This document shows, piece after piece, positions 57,656-64,000 of a stretch of 64,000 bases of DNA; position 1 is the stretch's first letter, and every line of letters begins with the position of its first letter. Source of the DNA: Actinomadura mexicana (GTDB taxonomy: Bacteria; Actinomycetota; Actinomycetes; Streptosporangiales; Streptosporangiaceae); the NCBI RefSeq assembly GCF_900188105.1, contig NZ_FZNP01000006.1, positions 310,001-374,000 on the forward strand, written 5' to 3'. The position numbers were made by a program, and so were the translations under genes. The notes under the pieces are model-generated. The model worked only from the letters and a program-made list of their open reading frames with translations, made no database searches and was not told the origin of the DNA.

Positions 57656-59125
57656 TCAGTTCTCGTCCGGCAGGGCCGCGCCGAACGCGACCAGCGCCCA
57701 GAACGCGACCATGATCCAGCCGAGCGCGATCCCCGTCACCGCGAGCCCGAGCCCGCGCTCGCCCGAGCGCCGCAGCCGCACCCAGGCCACGTGCCCCGCG
57801 ACGATCGCGGGGATGGACGGCAGCCCACAAGTGATCAGCCCCACCGCGCCCATGGACACCGCGTAGATCGCAAGGCTGTTCATGGGCCGCTTGCCGTGCG
57901 GATGGTGCGCGGCCGGGTACTGGTGGGGCGCCTGCGCCGGGTGGCCCTGGTAACCGGTCGGCTGCTGGTACCCGGGCTGCTGCTGGTAACCGGTCGGCTG
58001 CTGGTAGACGGCCTGCCGGGCGTCGATCGCGTCGGCGTAGCGGTTCCAGCTCTCCGCCTCGGCGGTCCGTCCCTGACCGCCGAGCAGGACGGCGAGGCTG
58101 CGCATCGCGGCCGGGTCGCCGGCCTGCGCGGCCTGCCGGTACTGCCCCTCGACGAGCGCCGCCGCCTCCCCCGCGGCGAGTTGCGGAGCGACCCCCGGCG
58201 CGTGCGTACCGGGCGCCTCGGTCCGCTGCCGGGACGGCGCCTCGGTCCGCTGCCGGGACGGCGCCTCGGCACGGTGCCGGCCGGGCGCCTGGGTGTGCCG
58301 CGCGGAGGGCGCGGGCTGCCGGACCCCGCTGGAGATGAGGCCGTCCAGCAGCGACTGGGCGGACGGCCGCCGCGCCGGGTCCTTGGCCAGCGCCGCCTGG
58401 ACGGCCTTGAGCAGCATGCCGTCGAGCCCGCCGAGGTCGGGTTCGCCGCTGATGATCTGATGGATGACCGCCGGCAGCGAGTTGCCGGCGAAGCACGGCC
58501 CGCCGCGCGCCGCGAAGGCCACGGTCGCGCCCCAGGCGAACACGTCGGACGCCGGGGTCGCGCCGCGCCCGTCCAGCTGCTCGGGGGCCATGAACGCGGG
58601 CGTGCCGACGATGCCGCCGGTCGCGGTGAGGCGCGTCCCGCCCAGGGAGCGGGCGATGCCGAAGTCGATGACGCGCGGCCCGAACGTGGACAGCAGCACG
58701 TTGGCGGGCTTCAGGTCGCGGTGCACGACGCCCGCGTCGTGGATGGCGGTCAGCGCGGTCGCGATGCCGACCGCGACGGCCTCCAGGTCGGCGCCGCGCA
58801 GCGGCCCCTCCTTCGCCACAGCGCCGTCCAGGCTGGGGCCGTTGACGAACTCGGTCACCAGGTAGGGCGGGTCCGCGGCGGGGTCGGCGTCCAGGACCGG
58901 CGCCGTGCAGAACGGGCGCACCCGCTTCGCCGCCGCGACCTCCGCCTCGAACCGCGCGCGGTACTGCCGGTCGGCCGCGTACTCCCGCCGGATCACCTTG
59001 AGGGCGACCTTGCGTCCGGACGCGTCCAGCCCCGCGTACACCGTCCCCATCCCGCCCTCGCCGAGACGGTCGACGACCCGGTAGGGGCCGATGCGTTCCG
59101 GCAGGTCGGCGTGCGGCACGGACAT
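57656..59125 (-). CDS. Membrane Ser/Thr protein kinase (PASTA-less, DUF4190-like tail)
   Basis: The 489-residue protein has an N-terminal kinase domain: glycine loop GEGGMGTVYAG, catalytic Lys in KVALKVIRR, HRDLKPANVLL, DFGIARSLGG and MAPEQL, ending near residue 260. A spacer rich in Gln/Thr/Pro with repeats (RQRTEAPS, QQPTGYQ) leads to a C-terminal part with two to three membrane helices (SLAIYAVSMGAVGLITCGLPSIPAIVAGHVAWVRL and LGLAVTGIALGWIMVAFWALVAFGA). Substrate unknown. GAGGAG precedes the ATG at 59125. It is followed by the small ORF-tRNA unit. Confidence 0.9.
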   Translation of the reverse strand: MSVPHADLPERIGPYRVVDRLGEGGMGTVYAGLDASGRKVALKVIRREYAADRQYRARFEAEVAAAKRVRPFCTAPVLDADPAADPPYLVTEFVNGPSLDGAVAKEGPLRGADLEAVAVGIATALTAIHDAGVVHRDLKPANVLLSTFGPRVIDFGIARSLGGTRLTATGGIVGTPAFMAPEQLDGRGATPASDVFAWGATVAFAARGGPCFAGNSLPAVIHQIISGEPDLGGLDGMLLKAVQAALAKDPARRPSAQSLLDGLISSGVRQPAPSARHTQAPGRHRAEAPSRQRTEAPSRQRTEAPGTHAPGVAPQLAAGEAAALVEGQYRQAAQAGDPAAMRSLAVLLGGQGRTAEAESWNRYADAIDARQAVYQQPTGYQQQPGYQQPTGYQGHPAQAPHQYPAAHHPHGKRPMNSLAIYAVSMGAVGLITCGLPSIPAIVAGHVAWVRLRRSGERGLGLAVTGIALGWIMVAFWALVAFGAALPDEN

Positions 59126-59215
59126 TCTCCTCGGGACGGCGATCGGCCGCACAAGCCTGGCACATCCCCATGCTCCACGCGGCCCCGTCCGCGATCATTT
59201 CCCGGGCCGCGCGCC

Positions 59216-59791
59216 TCAGCCGAGCTCGGCCCGCACCGTCCCGGCCACCATCTCGGCGGTCACCTCCAGCGGCCGGACGTCGTGCGCCGTCCGGCTGAGC
59301 ACGAGCGCTCCCTCGAAGGCGCTCAGCACGTAGGTGGCCACGTCCCTCGCGCGCGCTTCCGCGATCCCCGACCCCGCAAGCCTCCGCGCGAGGGAGAGCT
59401 CCCACGACGCGAACACCTCCGCGCACGCGTGCCGCAACGGCTCGCTCGTGCTGGCGACCTCCAGCGCCACGGTCGCGATCGGGCACCCGTCGCCCCACTC
59501 CGACCTCTCCAGCGCCTCCGCGCTCAGCCGGAACATGTCGAGGACCGAACGCCCCAGATCCCGGTCCGCCTGCGCGAACACGAGATCGAACAGGTGCAGG
59601 TACCGACCGCCCGAATGCCGCACGGCCTCGGCCCCCAGCTGCTCCTTCCCGCCCGGGAAGAAGTGGTACAGCGACCCCCAGGGCGCCTCGCCCGCCGCGG
59701 TGATCTGCTTGAGCCCCGTCCCGGCGTACCCCTGCTCGCGGAACAGCTGGGCGCTGGCCTCCAGCAGCCGGGTCCGTGTATCGCGCGTCAT
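59216..59791 (-). CDS. TetR-family regulator (LmrA/YxaF type)
   Basis: The 191-residue protein begins MTRDTRTRLLEASAQLFREQGYAGTGLKQITAAGEAPWGSLYHFFPGGKEQLGAEAV, an HTH with the PWGSLYHFFPGGKEQL turn typical of the LmrA/YxaF subgroup. A ligand-binding half follows. It is divergent from the enoyl-CoA hydratase gene. The ATG at 59791 is used; a GTG nine bases upstream is possible. Likely autorepressor of the pair through the operator at 59818-59850. Confidence 0.9.
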   Translation of the reverse strand: MTRDTRTRLLEASAQLFREQGYAGTGLKQITAAGEAPWGSLYHFFPGGKEQLGAEAVRHSGGRYLHLFDLVFAQADRDLGRSVLDMFRLSAEALERSEWGDGCPIATVALEVASTSEPLRHACAEVFASWELSLARRLAGSGIAEARARDVATYVLSAFEGALVLSRTAHDVRPLEVTAEMVAGTVRAELG

Positions 59792-59817
59792 GACGACCAC
59801 CCTAGCCCTTGCATCAC

Positions 59818-59850
59818 TAGATCGATCTATCTACTATGACGATCGATCTA
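59818..59850. promoter_or_regulatory. Likely TetR operator between divergent regulator and enoyl-CoA hydratase
   Basis: TAGATCGATCTA (59818-59829) is a perfect palindrome, and a second GATCGATCTA (59841-59850) follows 11 bp later. The pattern recalls TAGA...TCTA operators of LmrA/YxaF regulators. It sits in the 76-bp gap between the two start codons. Confidence 0.55.
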
Positions 59851-59867
59851 GACAGGGGAGCCGCTCC

Positions 59868-60572
59868 ATGACGGTGCGAACCGAAAGCCGTGGGCCCGTC
59901 CACGTCATCACGCTCGACCGTCCGTCCCGCCGCAACGCGGTCGACGGACCGACCGCCCGACGGCTGGCCGAGGCGGTCCGCGACTTCGAGGACGGCGACG
60001 CGAAGGTCGCCGTGCTGACCGGCGCCGGCGGCACCTTCTGCACGGGCAACGACCTGAAGGCGATGGCCGCGGGCGACTTCCCCGCCCCGACCGCCGACGG
60101 GCCGCCCCCGATGGCGGTCACGCGCGCGCGCCCGTCCAAGCCGGTGATCGCGGCGATCGAGGGCTACTGCTTCGGCGGCGGCTTCGAACTGGCCCTGTGG
60201 TGCGACCTCCGCGTGGCGTCGGAGACCGCCGAGTTCGGCCTGCTCAACTTCGAGCACGGCCTCCCGTGCCTGGACGGCGCCACCGTCCGGCTCCCCCGCC
60301 TGGTCGGGCAGCCCCGTGCCCTGGACGCCCTCCTGACCGCCCGCCGCATCCCCGCCAGGGAAGCCGCGGACTGGGGCCTGCTCACCACCCTCACCCCACC
60401 CGGCGACGCCCTGCGGACAGCACAAACCCTGGCCGACCGGATAGCGGCCCTCCCCGCCCCCGCCCTCCAGGCCGCCCGAGCGTCACTCCTGACCCAGGGC
60501 CCCCTCGCCGAGCCAGAGGCCTTGAAGAACGAAACAGCCCTCGCCCTATCCGCCCTGCCCAGTCCCACGTGA
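59868..60572 (+). CDS. Enoyl-CoA hydratase/isomerase family protein
   Basis: The 234-residue crotonase-fold protein has the oxyanion-hole segments GAGGTFCTGNDLKAMAAG near 51 and AAIEGYCFGGGFELALWCDLRVAS near 94. At the usual catalytic Glu positions I see Glu126 (NFEHGLPCLDGATVRLPRLVG), consistent with hydratase activity, although substrate is unknown. GGGGAGC precedes the ATG. It is regulated as a pair with the divergent TetR gene. Confidence 0.9.
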   Translation: MTVRTESRGPVHVITLDRPSRRNAVDGPTARRLAEAVRDFEDGDAKVAVLTGAGGTFCTGNDLKAMAAGDFPAPTADGPPPMAVTRARPSKPVIAAIEGYCFGGGFELALWCDLRVASETAEFGLLNFEHGLPCLDGATVRLPRLVGQPRALDALLTARRIPAREAADWGLLTTLTPPGDALRTAQTLADRIAALPAPALQAARASLLTQGPLAEPEALKNETALALSALPSPT

Positions 60573-60636
60573 CCGCAAGGGCCCGCCGTCCACCGAAGCA
60601 AAAGAGGGCCCCGAGCGGAACTACGGGTCGAGCGAT

Positions 60637-60819
60637 CTAGCGCTCTTCACCCCGGCCGGAGATCTCCGCAGCGACCCGGACGGTGAGCGAACGATCCAGC
60701 CACGTCTCCAACCGCGCGATGTCCGTGCACTCGAGGATCCGCTTCCGCTCCTCCTCGCTCACCTCGACGCCCCGGTTCTTCAGGACCCGCAGCACAGAGC
60801 TGGCTTGAAGCCAGGTCAC
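60637..60819 (-). pseudogene. Remnant of an Rpn/PD-(D/E)XK-type transposase-like C-terminus
   Basis: A 60-codon frame (SVLRVLKNRGVEVSEEERKRILECTDIARLETWLDRSLTV) matches the C-terminal tail of Rpn-like recombination-promoting nucleases as I know it: the RGxEVSEExRxRIxxCTDxxxLExW block. The catalytic part is missing upstream. It lies in the block that separates the two CYP51-linked operons. It may be a fragment of an insertion. Confidence 0.5.
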
Positions 60820-60898
60820 AGTTCACTGTGGGGCGCCCTGAGCGAAATCGCGGGGGTGGCCTTGCGTCCCGACGGGGGCTGAACGGTAGTCTGGACAG

Positions 60899-62355
<1,457 letters not shown>

Positions 62356-62359
<4 letters not shown>

Positions 62360-63090
62360 GGTTCGAGGGAAAGGTCGCGGTCGTCACCGGGGCCGCGCAG
62401 GGAATCGGCGAGGCGTACGCGCGGGCGCTGGCGTCCGAGGGCGCCCGCGTGGTCGTCGCGGACGTGGACGAGCGCGGCCGGGACGTGGCGGACGACATCG
62501 AGGGCCTGTTCGTGCGGACGGACGTGTCCGACCCCGCGTCCGTGGACGCCATGGCCGGGGAGGCCGTGGAGCGGTTCGGCGGGATCGACCATCTCGTCAA
62601 CAACGCCGCCATCTTCGGGACGATGAAGCTGGACTTCCTCTTCACCGTCGACTGGGACTACTACAAGAAGTTCATGTCGGTGAACATGGACGGCGCGCTG
62701 CTGTGCGCGCGCGCTTGCTACCCCCACATGCAGGAGCGCGGCGGCGGTTCCATCGTCAACCAGTCGTCCACGGCCGCGTGGCAGTACTCGGGGTTCTACG
62801 GGCTGGCCAAGGTCGGCGTCAACGGGCTCACGCAGCAGCTCGCGCACGAGCTGGGCAGCATGAACATCCGCGTGAACGCGATCGCGCCGGGCCCGATCGA
62901 CACCGAGGCCAACCGGACGGTCGTGCCGGGCGACATGTCGCAGAAGATCGTCCGCGACAAGATGGCGCTCAAGCGGATGGGGTCGCCCGAGGACCTGGTG
63001 GGTGCCTGCCTGTTCCTGCTGTCGGACGACGCCGCGTGGATCACCGGCCAGATCGTCAACGTCGACGGCGGCGAGGTGTTCCGGGCATGA
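62356..63090 (+). CDS. Short-chain dehydrogenase (aldA operon)
   Basis: The 244-residue SDR begins VRFEGKVAVVTGAAQGIGEAYARAL. The NAD-fold signature TGAAQGIG is near 11, NNAAIFGT near 79, and catalytic Ser and YxxxK in NQSSTAAWQYSGFYGLAKVG. The C-terminus ITGQIVNVDGGEV is usual. GTG at 62356 overlaps the aldA stop. Mycobacterial Rv0769 is the positional counterpart. Substrate not known. Confidence 0.93.
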
Positions 63091-63974
63091 GCGGGGACGA
63101 GCCGGAGGGGCGCGTCCCCCCGGCGGGTGAACGCGTGCCGGTCGGCTTCATCGGGCTCGGGCAGATGGGGGCGCCGATGGCGACCCGCCTGGCCGGCAGG
63201 GGGCTGGCCGTGTACGACGCGCGCGCCGAGGCGATGGCGCCGCTGGTGAAGGCGGGTGCGCGGGCCGCGAAGAGCGTCGCCGAGGTGGCCGCGCACTGCG
63301 ACCTGGTCTCGGTCATGGTCCGGGACGACGCCCAGGTGACGGAGGTGGGCGAGGAGGTGCTCGCGAGCGCCCGTCCGGGCACGGTCCTGGCGGTCCATTC
63401 GACGATCCGCGCGCGGACCGCCGAGGACCTGGCCTCGCGAGCGCGGCGCTACGGGATCGAGGTGGTGGACGCGCCGGTGAGCGGCGGGTTCATGGGGGCG
63501 AGCGCGGGCAGCCTCGCGGTCATGGTCGGCGGGACGGACGAGGCGTTCGAGCGCTGCCGCGAGCCGTTCGGCGCCTGGGCGGACCTCGTCCTGCACATGG
63601 GGCCGGTCGGCGCGGGAACCCGCACGAAGCTGGCCCGCAACATGCTGCACTTCATCTCGTTCACCGCCGCCGCGGAGGCGCAGCGGCTCGCGGAGGCGGC
63701 CGGGGTGTCGCTGCGCAAGCTCGGCCGGGTCGTCCGGCACACCGACGCGATCACCGGCGGCGCCGGATCCATCATGCTGCGGCCGACGACCGCGCCGCTG
63801 GCGCCGGACGACGACCTGTACGACATCCTGCGGCACACGCGGGACCTCGGTGAGAAGGACCTGTCCCTCGCGCTGGAGCTGGCGGACGAGCTGGGGGTCG
63901 ACGCCCCGCTCGCCCGGATCGCCCTCGATCGTTTCGGTGCGGGACTCGGTCTGGTGGGAGAGGCCAATGACTGA
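63087..63974 (+). CDS. 3-Hydroxyisobutyrate-dehydrogenase-like NAD(P) oxidoreductase
   Basis: The 295-residue protein begins near VPVGFIGLGQMGAPMATRLAGRG (Rossmann motif). The substrate-site DAPVSGG near 130 and catalytic Lys in GAGTRTKLARNML near 172 match beta-hydroxyacid dehydrogenases. An ATGA overlap couples it to the SDR. Rv0770 is the positional equivalent. It likely acts on a hydroxyacid of the same pathway. Confidence 0.92.
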   Translation: MSGDEPEGRVPPAGERVPVGFIGLGQMGAPMATRLAGRGLAVYDARAEAMAPLVKAGARAAKSVAEVAAHCDLVSVMVRDDAQVTEVGEEVLASARPGTVLAVHSTIRARTAEDLASRARRYGIEVVDAPVSGGFMGASAGSLAVMVGGTDEAFERCREPFGAWADLVLHMGPVGAGTRTKLARNMLHFISFTAAAEAQRLAEAAGVSLRKLGRVVRHTDAITGGAGSIMLRPTTAPLAPDDDLYDILRHTRDLGEKDLSLALELADELGVDAPLARIALDRFGAGLGLVGEAND

Positions 63975-64000
63975 GCGAAGCGAACCGGGGGGCGTGGGGG
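63967..64000 (+). CDS. Start of the next gene of the aldA operon (partial)
   Basis: An ATG at 63967 overlaps the last 8 bp of the preceding gene (ATGACTGA) and opens a frame to the window end (TERSEPGGVG after Met). The coding phase and overlap fit an operon. In mycobacteria the next gene after the Rv0770 homologue encodes a carboxymuconolactone-decarboxylase-like protein; that identity is a guess. Confidence 0.4.
   Translation, partial: MTERSEPGGVG

Overview
The window looks like chromosomal DNA of a very GC-rich, mycelial-type actinobacterium. I favour Streptosporangiales/Thermomonosporaceae (Actinomadura-like): third codon positions are almost always G or C, GTG starts are common, and the housekeeping order matches Streptomyces and its relatives (frr-pyrH-tsf-rpsB; dprA-comM-yraN; rplS-trmD-rimM-khpA-rpsP; ffh; glnD-glnB-amtB; ftsY; smc-mutM-rnc-rpmF-coaD; rsmD-recG-dak2; rpmB; thiD/thiL). 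The genus is inference; no rRNA is present.

Layout. 1-12 kb: the end of a translation operon (cdsA start, frr, pyrH, tsf, rpsB, all minus), an M23 peptidase, xerC, the plus-strand yraN-comM-dprA operon, then DUF2469-rnhB and lepB on minus. Two perfect DnaA-box nonamers flank the M23/xerC block, and two intergenic regions carry tandem repeats. 12-25 kb: rplS, trmD (with a large low-complexity insertion), rimM, khpA, rpsP, ffh, glnD-glnB-amtB behind a GlnR-like box, ftsY, a DivIVA-domain gene and a flavohemoglobin/globin pair. 25-31 kb: an 884-bp regulatory gap, a lipoprotein, a GH16 enzyme, a NarL-type two-component system and a membrane-anchored HTH protein. 31-48 kb: smc, an 1.1-kb composite of inverted and tandem repeats with no transposase, acyP-mutM-rnc-rpmF-DUF177-coaD-pbp-rsmD, a second dispersed copy of the repeat, a HEAT-repeat gene, recG with a 341-residue intein inside its P-loop, and a DAK2 gene. 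48-52 kb: rpmB behind a structured leader, thiD, a CBM-like membrane protein, thiL, a stand-alone Lrp sensor domain and a DUF3515 lipoprotein.

52-64 kb is the most accessory part. A CYP51 (sterol 14-alpha-demethylase) operon (NTF2-like, [3Fe-4S] ferredoxin, CYP51, SDR, CYP123-like P450, TetR) reads leftward. Its expected partner operon (aldA, SDR, 3-hydroxyisobutyrate-dehydrogenase-like, next gene) reads rightward. In Mycobacterium the two are adjacent and divergent. Here they are 3.8 kb apart, yet both keep the same inverted-repeat operator at their start codons. The separating block holds a tiny ORF with an ideal Shine-Dalgarno followed by three unusual tRNA genes (two short-variable-loop tRNAs with leucine-type anticodons CAG and GAG, and a tRNA-Tyr lacking U8), a Ser/Thr kinase, a TetR/enoyl-CoA hydratase pair and a nuclease remnant.

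Strongest candidates for something undescribed: the small-ORF/three-tRNA unit (57166-57550), the palindromic repeat family (34582-35681 and 42084-42278), and the RecG P-loop intein. All calls come from reading the sequence; no database search or folding program was run.
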